Source: Cycas panzhihuaensis
Taxonomy: Eukaryota; Cycadophyta
Assembly (NCBI GenBank): GCA_023213395.1
Contig: CM041465.1
Location: 42,539,741 to 42,603,740 of the forward strand
DNA length: 64,000 nt
Direction of reading: 5' to 3'
Notes under the pieces: model-generated
The model's database searches: none
What the model was told of the DNA's origin: nothing
The model's input: only the letters and a program-made list of their open reading frames with translations
Shown here: piece by piece, positions 32,344 to 43,068 of the stretch
Position numbering within the stretch: position 1 is the stretch's first letter
Layout: each line of letters opens with the position of its first letter
Translations under genes and position numbers: made by a program

Positions 32344-33216
32344 TGATCCAAGAGGATCTACCATATGTCTACAAGATGCAGAAAATGCTAGGCATTGGCA
32401 TAACTAAAAGAGATAGGGAAAAATGGTATCAAACTTATATGAAATTTTATGGAAATTAAGAAGACACATCCCACTAAATGTGTGCAAAAGGTGGGGTTTA
32501 GAAAATATCATTTGATTAAATTTCAAGCTTTATTTTATAAAAATTGATCCCATAACCAACAGAAAAACTATAAATAGATAATATTATTAAATCAATGAAA
32601 ATGCAGCCAAATGATATCCAAATAAGCTAAAATTTTGTAGAAGTGAAAGGGACATATTTTACTATATGGGTACCAAATTTGTGCTAAATTGGGGTTCGTC
32701 AAGCCTAGGTACAAGCTACAACTTCTCAAAATTTCATGAAGGCCACTTGGACAACATGCATTCTAGTTGTTAATGGTTATACCTGCATGATTGCCACTTG
32801 TTAAATATGTAATTTGGGTTTATTTCTACAAATTAAACCCTCTTGAGCTAATTTACATGGTTGGAGACTTAGTTCTTAGATGTTGAAGGCACTTGACTTG
32901 GGAAGCATCCTTTGGGAAGCATTTGGAGGGTTGGAGTCCCCCTTATGGTATAATTGTATCATCTATTCCTTGTAACTTGACCATTCTTTTGCTAGTTGTT
33001 TTCTCCACCACTAAATAGAGATTTTTATAGTTTAATAAAAGTATTACTCTTCTTAATTTTGGAGCAATGGAAAGTATAAATTATTTGGTATAGAATTTCC
33101 TTTTATGGGCTCATTCTTGTTTTGATGTTATTGGGATTTCTACACTAACTCCCAGGATCTCAAGGAGAAAGGTTGATAATTAATTTCTTTACCAATTAAG
33201 CTCTACTTTGGGATCA
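32344..33216 (+). repeat. GyB 3' LTR
   Basis: 873 bp, TGATCC to GGGATCA; partner of 26836-27709. Confidence 0.92.
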
Positions 33217-33221
33217 AAGGT
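33217..33221. repeat. GyB target-site duplication, right copy
   Basis: AAGGT, identical to 26831-26835. Confidence 0.9.
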
Positions 33222-33600
33222 AGACCAATAATAACCCATATGAAGAATGCATTAGGCCATTAATTGACCACCAAAATATCCACCACATATACCTTCATAA
33301 GATTCTATCAAAGTAATTAAAGATTTATCAGGTGAAAGACACCTAAGTAGAACTCCATCAAAAGAATTCTTGTATAAGGTATCATCCAACAAAAGATACT
33401 ATTTAGAAGTAATGTGAATTAATCTTCTCTTCTTTGAGGTAGAAAGAGAAGGAAAAGATTGATCATGAAGATATGATCTAATCTCTCAATACCATGGGTC
33501 ATCAGAAGGAATGCCCTGGATATGGAAGATATGTTCGTCAGGAAGGGAATTATCAATAGGTTAGCAAGAATGATTTGGAAGAGGGGTGTCAGCCATGATC
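33222..33600 (-). pseudogene. Tat integrase, N-terminal part (interrupted)
   Basis: On the minus strand the text reads toward the GyB junction: SLSTSKKRRLI, LLLDDTLYKNSFDGVLLRCLS, LIESYEGICGGYFGGQLMA, a stop, and CILHMGYYWST at the junction. This is the region that precedes and begins the HHCC zinc domain in Tat elements (EGICGGH, then GYYWPTL). The first His of the zinc site reads Tyr here. Coding resumes on the far side of GyB at 26835 in register once one AAGGT copy is discounted. Confidence 0.82.
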
Positions 33601-33997
33601 TCTGGAATGATCATGCCTTTCTTAGACTTCCTATTGATCACTTATAAATCAAATTCTTGAAGTAGTAAGGACCACTTACCTAGTCGACCAGCAAGGTTAG
33701 GCTTAGTAAATAAGTACCTTATAGGATCATATTAAATAATTAGATGGATCCTATTCCCAAGGAGGTAGTGGTGGAGCTTCTTAGTGGCAAAAACTAAGTT
33801 AAGACATTATTTCTCATAAAAAGGATAATGAAGCTTAGATGCTACAAGGGTTCTACTAATAAAATATATAGCCCTTTCTTTACCAAAATCATCTTATTGC
33901 GCTAACATGCCTGCTAGTGATCCTCGGTAGCAAAAGTGTATAGGATGAATGGCTTATCAAAACTTGGTGGAGCAAGAACTAGAGTAGAAACCAAGGC
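33601..33997 (-). pseudogene. Tat RNase H (decayed)
   Basis: Minus-strand pieces just after reverse transcriptase read TLVLAPPSFDKPFILYTFATEDH, then YILLVEPL, LNLVFATKKLHHYLLGNRIHLI, DPIRYLFTKPNLAGRLGKWSLLLQEFDL. These are the catalytic core start (Asp-to-Tyr or shifted) and the C-terminal part of a Tat RNase H. Frames change several times and catalytic residues cannot be confirmed. Tat elements often have a second, archaeal-type RNase H; I could not separate one here. Confidence 0.7.
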
Positions 33998-34800
33998 TTA
34001 CTTCAACCTATCAAAGGACTCTTGAACTTGGGGAGTCCAATGTAATTCAACGTCTTTCTTCAATAGGTTAGTGATAGGCTTAGCATCTAAGGTAAAGTTA
34101 GTGATGAAGCATCTTAGAAAACCAAGTCTACCTAGAAAGGACTTAATTTGTTTTTGGGTCTTTGGAGGAGGTATTTGAATGATAGCCTCTATCTTCTTAG
34201 GATAAATTCTAATATCATCTTGAGAAACAATGTTTCCCAACATTTTTCCTAATGTAATGGCAAAAACACACTTAGAAGGATTTAAGCACAAACGATACAT
34301 TTTGCATCTTTGAAAAATAGTTCTACGATCACACAAATGATCAGATCTTTTGCACAAAAGGGCAAGCATATCATCTAAATAAATGATAATAATATTACCA
34401 ATCAGGTCATGGAAGATATAAACCATAGCCCTTTGATATGTTGCACCAGCATTCTTTAATCCAAATAATATAACTTTGTAAATGAAGGTATACCAAGGAG
34501 TAGTAAAAGTAGTCTTGTGGTGGCCACGAGGTATAATAGAGATCTGATTATATCCTAAAAACCTATCCATAAGAGACATTACCTCAAAACCAGTTGTCTA
34601 GTCCCAAATCTAATCAAGGAAGGGAAGAGAGAAATTGTCTTTAGGACACATGTTGTTAATGTCATGAAAGTCTATGCCAATATGAATTGTACCATTCTTC
34701 TTTACTACAGGAACTATGTTAGAGACCCATTGGGAGTAATTAATGCTCTCAATGAATCCAGTTGCTAATAACTTCTCCACTTCTTACTTGATGGAAAGAA
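33998..34800 (-). pseudogene. Tat reverse transcriptase (decayed)
   Basis: From 34800 down: FIESINYSQWVSNIVPVVKKNGTIHI (fingers), DINNMCPKDNFSLPFLD, then the open frame 34579-33998: MSLMDRFLGYNQISI (first catalytic Asp in MD-FLGYNQ), TFTTPWYTFIYKVILFGLKNAGATYQRAM, IIIIYLDDMLALLCKRSDH with both Asp kept, LNPSKCVFAITLGKMLG, PPPKTQKQIKSFLGRLGFL and NLLKKDVELHWT. The FSGYNQI, KNAGATYQR and FLGRL-like motifs are those of Tat-lineage enzymes. It is 193 residues open in the main block, with stops upstream near 34600. Confidence 0.92.
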
Positions 34801-35928
34801 AGAGATGTGGATGGATAAGACATTACTTTTATCATTTTGGTTTTGCGCTAGGAATAACGTTAATATTATGTTCAACTATTTGGGAGTTAAGGCCTTGCAT
34901 GTCTTTATAGTCCCACATAAAAATTGAGCGAAACTCATGGAAAAGATCCTTAAACCAAGCGATCTACAACTAGCTCGCAACTCGATGATCCTAGAGTAAC
35001 TTCTATTTCTAAATCTACATCGACAGTTTGTTCCATAAGCATTGTATTCCCTTCCTCAAAATAAGGAGGAGCAAGTTTGCCTAAACAAATAGACTCTTAG
35101 GGTTGAGAATGATCAATTATAACCTTAGAAAATCCTAACTTGTGATGTCCATGAGGAAGACCAAGAGACAAACCTACTAAATTCTCCATGATCGCTTCAT
35201 CATTCTCAAAATAATTGAGGTGAAAGAGATTAATGAGGTGAAGGTTCTTAGTTTGAGAAATAGAAGATGAAAGATGACCAACTAAAGAGTTTAGAGTGGA
35301 TACAAACTCAATAATTGATGCAACTTGAGAAAAGGAGATAGGCATATCCATGAACTCCCAAATTAAATAAAAAACTTGAATGAGCTCTTGATTATATATG
35401 TCATAACCAAGGTGAGATGGAGATATCAAGATAAGTGAAGATAGGAGAGGGTCCACATGAGAATAGGAAAGTAATGAGAGAGTATAAATGGAATTAACTT
35501 CCCGTACTATAGTGGAGGTTTTATATCTAACTTGACCTGTATCAAATACCCTAGTATCTTTATCATCTGATACTAGATCTAGGTTTTGATGAAACAACAT
35601 CTTCTTCTCACACCTATTTAACTATGTCTTAAAGAAAGAGGAATGAAAGAAAGATGGAGAAACAATAACATGAGTCATGTACACTGATACTTAAAGAAGT
35701 AGTTGCTAAGTGAGTGGTCATAGAAGGAACTATTAAATTTGCCCCTATAGGCAAGCACAAAACCTGTGAGAAATAAGTGTGAACAGGATTTGTATCAACA
35801 AGGTCATTTCAGGATGGTCCTTAATAAGCTATGATAGAACGAGAAGCCATTTCTTCTTTTAAAATAGAAGAAGAAGGAACTAAAAGAGGATCAGTTGAAT
35901 CTAAACAAACTGGAATAGATAAGGAACC
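34801..35928 (-). pseudogene. Tat pol linker between protease and reverse transcriptase
   Basis: Minus-strand coding remains with an open frame of 167 residues at 35600-35097 (starts LFHQNLDLVSDDKD, ends VIIDHSQP). No catalytic motif. Position and length fit the long spacer that Tat elements have between protease and reverse transcriptase. The function is not known. Confidence 0.6.
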
Positions 35929-36600
35929 TTATAATAAAAGCACAACCTTGATTAAATCCATATCATTCACTTCTGGGTGAGTTGAAGGAGCTTCAATAGT
36001 AAAGTATTGTCCTAAACCAAGTGACTGAAAGAAATACTCTACGAAGTTAGAAGATTCACCAGGTTCTACAAAAGTCTCAATAAGAAGGACCGATTGTTTA
36101 ATGGGTTTAGGCTCCCATTTAACATTCTTGAGTTCTCCCTCATGGATGAACCTAAGTTCACCAAAAAGGGATGAACAAACTACTACCATTTAGATGATCC
36201 ATGGTCTACCTAAAAGGATATTATATTCTAAGTCCATGTCGATGATAGTAAGGTCAGTAAGTACTGTCTTATCTTCCAATATGAGTGGAAGAGTAACTTG
36301 ACCCAAGGGCACCTTTTAATTCTTGTCATACCCTTGGTAGATCCATTCACATAGATTAAAAATGGAAATCTCCAAATCCTCAACAAGACAAAGAGGGATT
36401 ATATTGACAAATGATCCTTTGTCAATGATAACCCACTTGATATTGATATCATCCTTGATGATCTTAATGTAAAATGGTGGAATATCATCTAGCGCATGAG
36501 CAGAACGACTGGATAAAGTGGTAAGGTCAAAGAAAATGGTAGAAGCAGGTGAAGAAGCTACTACGGGAACTCCTAATGCATTAAATAAAAGTTGACATTA
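35929..36600 (-). pseudogene. Tat aspartic protease (decayed)
   Basis: Minus strand: WVIIDKGSFVNIIPL (active site; the usual DSGS or DDGS is DKGS), QVTLPLILEDKTVLTDLTII, MDLEYNILLGRPWII, a stop, MVVVCSSLFGELRF. The YN-LLGRPWI block is a strong mark of Tat and Athila protease domains. An 86-residue open frame at 36189-35929 continues it. The substitution in the active triad and the stop suggest loss of function. Confidence 0.8.
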
Positions 36601-37020
36601 TTTAGGGTAACACTTGAGAAAATCGATAACCAATATGCCCATAGGAAAGGTCCTTAATTTGTCTACCAAAGAGATAGATCCATCCTTTAAACTAGAAGGA
36701 ATGGATCTAAACCTAATGGGACTGGGGGGTACTAGAGGTAATAAGTCAGGATTCCTTGCCATCAAATCATCAAATGATTTAGATGGAGGTGCACTCTTTG
36801 ATATCTCCACCATGTTTATGGTTCCCTTGGTATTACTACCTTTAGGAGGTGGATGAGGTTGACTGGTGTTTCTTCTTACTTAAACATTTGTGAGTGTGGT
36901 AGTCTTTTTTAACGAATCAGATCTTGAAGGTTGGTATTCATCTTGTATCTACTTCCCTTTGCCTTTATCTTCTTTACTAGTTTTCTCACTGTGTTGAGGT
37001 GACAGATCCTTATGGATCAT

Positions 37021-38060
37021 TTAGTTTTGTGATGATTTGGAAGAATGATTTACTTGAGTGTTTGTATTATGGACTACATTTTGAATGGTTCGGCACTCAC
37101 TTCTATCATGTGCATTAGTCTGATAATAGGAGCACCACTTCATATTTCTATATAAAGGAGGAGGTGGGGGAGGAGCTTGCTTCTTCCTCCCCTCAATCAA
37201 GTGAATCACTTTGGTCTCTTGAGAGGATTGAGTAGGAGATGTACCATCAATACATAACTTAGTATTGATCACATGCTTAAGTGACCTAATCAAATAAGTA
37301 AGATGATCGTATATAGGTTCGAGATTGGTAGCCTTCGTAGGATGAACTGGATCCTTAGAAGGCATAGGTTTCCTAACCTTCTTAATACCTTCTTGTATTT
37401 CGAATGTCTCTAACACCAAATAGTGGTCAATTGCTTCTTCGTACATTTGAGGGCCAAGTTTCAAAACTTCTAAATGTATATGGGGTCTCAAAACATTGGT
37501 AAATAGATCAAATATCAAACTAGGATCAAGGTATGAATGGCAAGTGTGAAGCGGATCTTGAAATCTCCTAACAAAATCTCTTGAAGTTTCATCATTGTTT
37601 TGTTTAATTATAACCAAGGATTTAATGCCTAACTTGAATGGTCTCTCTATATCAAAATAGTTGATGAAAGAGTCAATTAGTTGTTAGAACGAGAGAATCG
37701 AAGCTGAATGAAGTCGATAAAACCACTTTAAAGCATCGCCTTGAAGCGATTTCAGAAATAGATGCATCATAACATAAGCATATGGCATAAAATCTATGTA
37801 GGCAAGTGCAAATACCTGTATATGGGAGGTGAGGTCTTGAGATGAATCAACAGAAAACTTAGGTAATTCAGGAAAGAATGGAGGCATAAGTGACAACAAA
37901 ACCTCGCATAGAAAGGGAGACTTCATATGGTCTAAGAAGGGTCTTCTTGGCCAAAATGTAGTAGGATGTTAAGGTAAGGATGACGGATAAGGAATAGATG
38001 AATGTATAGGTTGTTGTGAAATACCATGAAGTGGAAGAGTAGAAGGAGAAGCAAACCATG
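37021..38060 (-). pseudogene. Tat gag (decayed)
   Basis: Particle protein. The minus-strand frame at 37926 reads LPKFSVDSSQDLTSHIQVF, MMHLFLKSLQGDALKWFYRL (capsid core of the retrotransposon gag family), a stop near 37684, DSFINYFDIE, then an open frame 37617-37021 with DETSRDFVRRFQDPLHTC, a proline-rich stretch (APPPPPPLY) and a nucleocapsid-like end KWCSYYQTNAHDRSECRTIQ, a degenerate zinc knuckle (C-x10-H-x4-C; a second Cys is missing). The N-terminal part above 37926 to about 38700 is open in pieces without a motif. Confidence 0.85.
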
Positions 38061-39145
38061 ATGTGGGATTAACTACAGAATTAGTTTGAGGTAAAAGGTT
38101 TTGTAGGAAAGTTGAATTATAGGTGTAGAAAGCATTGGGTTAAGGGCTAAGCCTAGGAATATGTGAAGAAGATATGGACATAGAAGTCCTCAATAATTAT
38201 GATTGCCCTGTTGAAGCATGTGAATATGATAATTGAGCATGAAAAATATGTTGCAATGAGGAAATCATATTAGATGCTCTAAGTGATGGTGGACGAGGCC
38301 TAACACCCTGAGATTTAACAGTATGTGACACATGAAGGGGTACCTGGGTGGTAGAAGAAATAAGGTGTGATGAGGTAATCCTAGTGGAATAAGACTGAAT
38401 AGGTCAAAAACTAGGTGAAGCCATAATCGTTTGACTAGAAGTGGATATATGGATAGAGCTAGGAACATCATAAGCCACTATGGTAGTATCACCTCTATGA
38501 GTAAGAGGTATGGAATGAAAAGATTGAGCCTAAATCTATTGCCTAGGAGAGGGTTGATGAGATTGTAAATGAGTTGATTTGCAATCGTCAACTTCTTCCA
38601 TAAGTAGAGAATAAGGTCGTGAAACAAGTCTTGGTGAAGGAGGATGAGAGAGATGAGGGGACCACATAGTTTCAAGTGGAGGGTCTACCTCAATTGATTC
38701 ATAGTCTTTACCTAAGGGATTAGTCTAGACATGTTATGGTAAAGATGACATAGTATGAGTCTCTAGGTGAAATAGATCATGATAACTAGGCATGTGTAGT
38801 GGGGTAGAGATAGAATCAACTCATGAAAAGATGGATGTAATCAAGTAGCAGGTGGTTCTTCCTATGGGAAAGAAGGATCCACAAAAGAAGGATCATCGGG
38901 ATACTATGAAGGATCTAGATATCCCTGTTCTGCTAGTATATTATATAGTTATGTTGAATCTTCAGGAGGATAAACATATGCATCATGTGCTTGAAACTCT
39001 GAGGATTTAACGTATGATGATGAAACGTCCTGACTTAGGTGTAATGGGTGTATTTGAGAATCAAGCAAAAGGCCTTGAAGTCTCAATGAGTACCTAGGTA
39101 TAGGTATTGTAGTTTCTATAACTTTACTTGAAGATGAATGGTGGC
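38061..39145 (-). other. Tat leader and gag N-terminus
   Basis: Between the primer site and recognisable gag. Pieces of minus-strand open frame (38471-38265, 38675-38478) may be gag N-terminal or a leader frame. No motif recognised. Confidence 0.45.
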
Positions 39146-39163
39146 TTCCTAGTATGGTTTCCA
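39146..39163 (-). other. Putative Tat primer binding site
   Basis: On the element strand TGGAAACCATACTAGGAA begins six bases inside the 5' LTR. It starts with TGG as all primer sites do and could be a decayed form of the TGGCGACTC-type site used by Tat elements. Only about 11 of 18 positions agree, from memory, so this is tentative. Confidence 0.4.
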
Positions 39164-39169
39164 GAAAGA

Positions 39170-41702
39170 TGGTAGTGCAAGGTCTGTCCCTAGTAAGATG
39201 ATGGTGTTCTAGGGGTGGGTCCTCAATAAGGCTGCCAAAAATATGGTCTGGGAACTTGGAGAAGATCTAATACGAATCTCAAAAGAGACCTAAAGGACCA
39301 TCTTTTCCCAACTCCTAAGAAGGAGTCTTCACCTAGTAGTGTCGTCTGCCTTTGTGAGAGTGGGTATGACAAAAGGTGTGGATGTGAAATAAGGTGATAT
39401 AATCCACCAACCTATATAACTTGATGAAGGAGTTCTAAGTTTAGAGCTATACTTACAATATCCCCAAGATCCTTCTTAGGGGCTCCTCTCTTATAATCAA
39501 TTCAACTTTTTGAGTTTTGCTAAGATGTAGGAGAGGGTAAGCTAATGGAAATAATAGTTTATCTTGTTTGGGTTTCTAGGTTTTGATATTGTTGTAAGGG
39601 TGCAAAGCCAAGAGATCAAAATGATACAATCAAAGAAACAATGAGACTAAACTTATGTCAATCTTTTTGCTTTTCATTTTTTATAAGAAAATCTCAAACA
39701 AGCACACTAGAAACTATACATGCAAGTCCCTTTTTTCTTTTTTTAACAAACACACTAGAAACTATGCATGCAAGTCCTTTTTTGTTGTTTTTTTTTTTAA
39801 CAAACACACTAGAAACTATGCATGTAAGTCATTTTTTATTGTTTTGTTTAAACAAACATACTAGAAACTATGCACGTAAGTCCTTTTTTATTATTTTTTT
39901 AAACAAACATACTAGAAACTATACATGCAAGTCCTTTTTTATTGCATGCAAGATAAAGGATACACATGCAACTATGAAGTGGATTTCCTACATATAACAT
40001 GCATGATTCATTTTAATAGAGATAATGCCATGCAAATAAAATCTAAAAATATTCACACAATCTTTATGTAAATTTCTTTTCAAAAAAGATTAATCTACAT
40101 GCAAGACTAGCTAATATGCTCTAACCTTGATACATGCAACTAATTCTTTTAAAAAATGATGAAATAATACATAAAAAGAGAGAATCTTAAAGGAAACTAC
40201 TAGTGTTTTATGATAATTTTCAGACCTATGAGATGATAAATAAGTCATAAATCTAAACAATAATCATGCATGCAAGATCAACGAAAGGTTTTATCATGAT
40301 TGGAGTAGTGAGAGCTCCAAAAGAAATCCTTGAACCTAATATAAAAGTTGAAAATCATAGATATTCCAACCAAACAACACTATTAAATTTTTATTCTTAA
40401 GATGTAAGAGCTAATTGAAAATAAAAGTGCATACAATGATAGATACAAGACCAATATTCCTTTCCTATTATAAAGAGCACCTCAGAATGGCAGTTTTCTT
40501 TTCACTTGACTAACTTTTCCATATGCTTTCCTCTAAAACAAGAGCAAAAAAGGAAGAAACAACAATCTAAAAAGGCCAAACAATGCCAAACAAGAGCGGT
40601 AATCTAACTAAAATATAAGCTAATGTGAGAGAGTGGGAAAGAGTAGTTAGATGTATGGTGGAGAGATGACCATACCCCACCCTAGTCTATCCTTAAGGAA
40701 CCCCACAAAGGGCAGACCTTTCAGCATATATTTCAATTCTAAAAGTTCAAATAATAATCCAAAAATAATCAGCCAATGAAAAGAAATAATTTTGAGCTAA
40801 AATTACCTTCAAGATAACATGAAACAAGCATGAAAGCTAATAGGAAAGATCTTACTAAAAGCAAAGAAGTTTTAAGAAAAAAATGATGAAGATCTAAAGA
40901 GATGATAGCTTAGACCATCAATAATTGTGTAGTAGTAGCATAGTAGAAAAACTTCTTTGACATTTTACCCAATAACTTTAGAAAATCAAGTCTCCAAAAA
41001 GCATAGCAGCAATCCTCAAGAATTCTCCAAGAAGTTCACAAAATCTATTAATCAAAGAGCAAGAATCACTTATTCCTCTCTAATTCTCAACTCTCTTTAC
41101 TTCTATATATCTCTCTCTATCTATCCAAAAATTATGATCAACAATCCTTTTATAACACTTTTAGGCATCGAGAGAATTAAATCCCACCAAATCTAGGTAG
41201 TGGCATGCAAAATTTTAGCGCACTAGTTGAGTTTTACATGCATGCAGTCAAAAATGTGGTGATTAGTTATGAGGCAAAAATAACTCATTTAAAAGGTCAA
41301 AAAATAATTTTTATTGATAAATTAAGGAATAAATGACTTTATTAATGAGGAGAGGGGCCCAAAACATGATGAAAATGATAAATACAAGCCCAAAAATGAT
41401 AAAATTTTGGGTGAAATCAAGGATAAAAAATTAAAAAAATAACGAACTTTGAAAGAAGCATGGGGTTAAATTAGTCATAAAGAAAACTTTGTTGCCAAAG
41501 TTTACATCATTAGAAGAAAGATAAAAATACAAGTCAATAACATCATTCATTACATTTCATCAATCAATAATCATACATCATTCCAATAAAACAAGGCCCA
41601 ATCCATCAAACCAAGTCAACATACATCGATCATCACCAATAAAACCATATAACATGCATTAATTTACCAACATAATCCAAATACGAGTAGGCTGATGAAA
41701 TA
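39170..41702 (-). repeat. Tat right LTR (5' LTR)
   Basis: 2,533 bp, partner of 20035-22532; plus-strand ends TGGTAG and GAAATA. It has five minisatellite copies against four in the partner. Confidence 0.85.
39695..39950. repeat. Minisatellite in Tat right LTR, five copies
   Basis: Same unit as 20565-20765, core CTAGAAACTATGCATGCAAG, spacing about 50-57 bases with T-rich spacers. It creates a spurious repetitive open frame. Confidence 0.85.
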
Positions 41703-41707
41703 GTATG
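41703..41707. repeat. Tat element target-site duplication, right copy
   Basis: GTATG, identical to 20030-20034. Confidence 0.85.
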
Positions 41708-42119
41708 CAATAGGCCCTTGACTTTTGTGGTAAGGTGGATGAGTAGGAGAAAGAGGAAGGGAGGGGAATGAGGGCTTAAGTTACCTAAAACACTCCAATC
41801 TTGCAATCAAACTATGGGCTCTCTACATATAATAAAATTGATTGCATATACTAACATCCACAATATGGAAAATATGCCAAAAAGCTAACAAAAAGCCACT
41901 ATAAACATATAAATATAATGGCTTGATAAGATGATGGAAGGGGCGCTTAGAAATAGTGAAATTTTCCCTTAATAAGATCATTTGCCAAGCAATACTTAGC
42001 CACGTTTCCATTTATAAGGCTACTTGATACATGGACAAGAAAAAATAAGTAAAATAGAGGTAAAAGACTAGTAACAAAGCAATATTAAATATGTTAAACT
42101 AGGTAATCAAAGCAGCGTT
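41708..42119. other. Unassigned flank between Tat element and CopB
   Basis: About 410 bp with no recognised gene or repeat. A purine-rich stretch lies at 41745-41780. Confidence 0.45.
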
Positions 42120-42124
42120 CCACT
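42120..42124. repeat. CopB target-site duplication, left copy
   Basis: CCACT; the right copy at 60354-60358 is TCACT. Confidence 0.75.
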
Positions 42125-42495
42125 TGTTAAGAGCATTAGGATCTATTATTTATGCGCACTAAGTACAAATATCAAATAAGATAGTTACAATAAACAATGG
42201 AATATGTAAAATAAAGAAGTTACTGATGAATTTGTCACCATATTTGGCTCTCTTATGAGTATAGCTTCTACATTAATCACCAAAATATATAAAATATAAA
42301 GTTATGGGGAATAATATATAGGCCATCCACTAATAATTCAAGATATATGATAGGCCAACTATGTGACAAAGGAGGTGGACCTGACCTCATTATAAAATAA
42401 CATTAAGTTACATCAAGGATCCCTTAGCTATTATAATATGTACATAAGTTATATAAAATATAAGAAATGATGGGTGCTATTATAAAGTTTTAACA
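42125..42495 (-). repeat. CopB left LTR (3' LTR)
   Basis: 371 bp, partner of 59965-60353, TGTTAAG to TTTTAACA. Confidence 0.9.
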
Positions 42496-42510
42496 CCCTC
42501 CCTTAATAGT
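42496..42510 (-). other. CopB polypurine tract
   Basis: CCCTCCCTTAATAG on the plus strand; AAGGGAGGG on the element strand abuts the LTR. Confidence 0.85.
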
Positions 42511-42722
42511 AGTTCCATTTCTTTAGATGTCAAGGTCATGTATAAACCATTTAAACTTTGGCTTACTAAGTGCTTCAATGAAGATGTCCATAACCTAGTC
42601 TTTAATAGGATGGTAGATGAGATCAACTTCTCTATTCTAGACATGCTCACACATGAAGTGGTGATGGACCTCAATGTGCTTAGTTCTAGTATGGAATACA
42701 AGATTCTTCATCATCTTTAATA
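42511..42722 (-). pseudogene. CopB RNase H, C-terminal part (interrupted)
   Basis: Minus strand from the LARD-D junction: NLVFHTRTKHIEVHHHFM, EVDLIYHPIKD, a stop, VMDIFIEALSKPKFKWF. This is the conserved end of copia pol (TKHIE, H-F-I-R, ADIFTKAL, F). The part before it lies at 47136-47600. Two stops and the insertion break it. Confidence 0.87.
42718..42722. repeat. LARD-D target-site duplication, left copy
   Basis: TAATA; the right copy at 47136-47140 is TAACA. Confidence 0.75.
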
Positions 42723-43056
42723 TGTGGGTGAATCAAAGTGCTCTGATACTAAATATAGGTGTGAGGAGTAGAGCAGGCCAAAATTACATTAATGAATCTA
42801 TGTTTGAGAGTACATTGGTATTCTAATTAGAAGATAGTGTTAAAAAATACCAGGGAGGTATTCCCTTAATATTTATAATTTAGGAAGATGAAGGATTACT
42901 TCTACCTAACAAATCAATTAAATAATAAAACATTACATAAAATAAGATAAATGCGTACCTTAGTCAGCTCGTAAACAACTGCATGAGGGATCTAAGTGGC
43001 ATTTAGGGGATCAAAATACATATACACATATTTTATGAATGGGGATTATCCCAACA
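42723..43056 (-). repeat. LARD-D left LTR (3' LTR)
   Basis: 334 bp, partner of 46793-47135. Confidence 0.9.
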
Positions 43057-43068
43057 TTCTCCTCTTTA
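43057..43068 (-). other. LARD-D polypurine tract
   Basis: TTCTCCTCTTTA on the plus strand, TAAAGAGGAGAA on the element strand. Confidence 0.75.

Larger units (their letters stand above)
26836..33216 (+). mobile_element. GyB: Ty3/gypsy (chromovirus-like) LTR retrotransposon
   Basis: A 6,381-bp element in the Tat integrase, with LTRs of 874 and 873 bp, a perfect AAGGT target duplication, a decayed iMet primer site and a clear purine tract. Gag, protease, reverse transcriptase, RNase H, integrase and a C-terminal tail follow the order in GyA, and the proteins are clearly related to GyA (shared gag start, GSQKN protease motif, YLDDILIFS, PSKAKW tail). The LTR sequences themselves are not alike except for the TGATC/GATCA ends. 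Over the first 275 bases the two LTRs differ at roughly one base in ten by eye, so it is older than GyA. Confidence 0.93.
20035..41702 (-). mobile_element. Tat/Ogre-type Ty3/gypsy retrotransposon with nested GyB
   Basis: A 21,668-bp span, about 15.3 kb without GyB. It reads on the minus strand: 5' LTR at the right, leader, gag, protease, reverse transcriptase, RNase H, integrase, a 3.3-kb non-coding region with tandem repeats, then the 3' LTR at the left. LTRs of about 2.5 kb, the long non-coding tail, and integrase and RT motifs such as PWPFSQWGLNLIG and PPPKTQKQIKSFLGRL fit the Tat lineage that includes Ogre. The two LTRs are visibly diverged with many indels, so it is old. GyB cuts its integrase at 26836. 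Confidence 0.9.

Noticed and set aside
39641-39997. 118-residue repetitive open frame
   Set aside because: It is the minisatellite of the Tat right LTR read in frame; the repeats explain its length and sequence.
22505-41690. Tat LTR inner ends first placed at TACA (22504) and TACG (41685)
   Set aside because: Those ends gave no matching target duplication and no purine tract. Moving to 22532 and 41702 gave GTATG on both sides and an adjacent AAGGGGAAAA tract.
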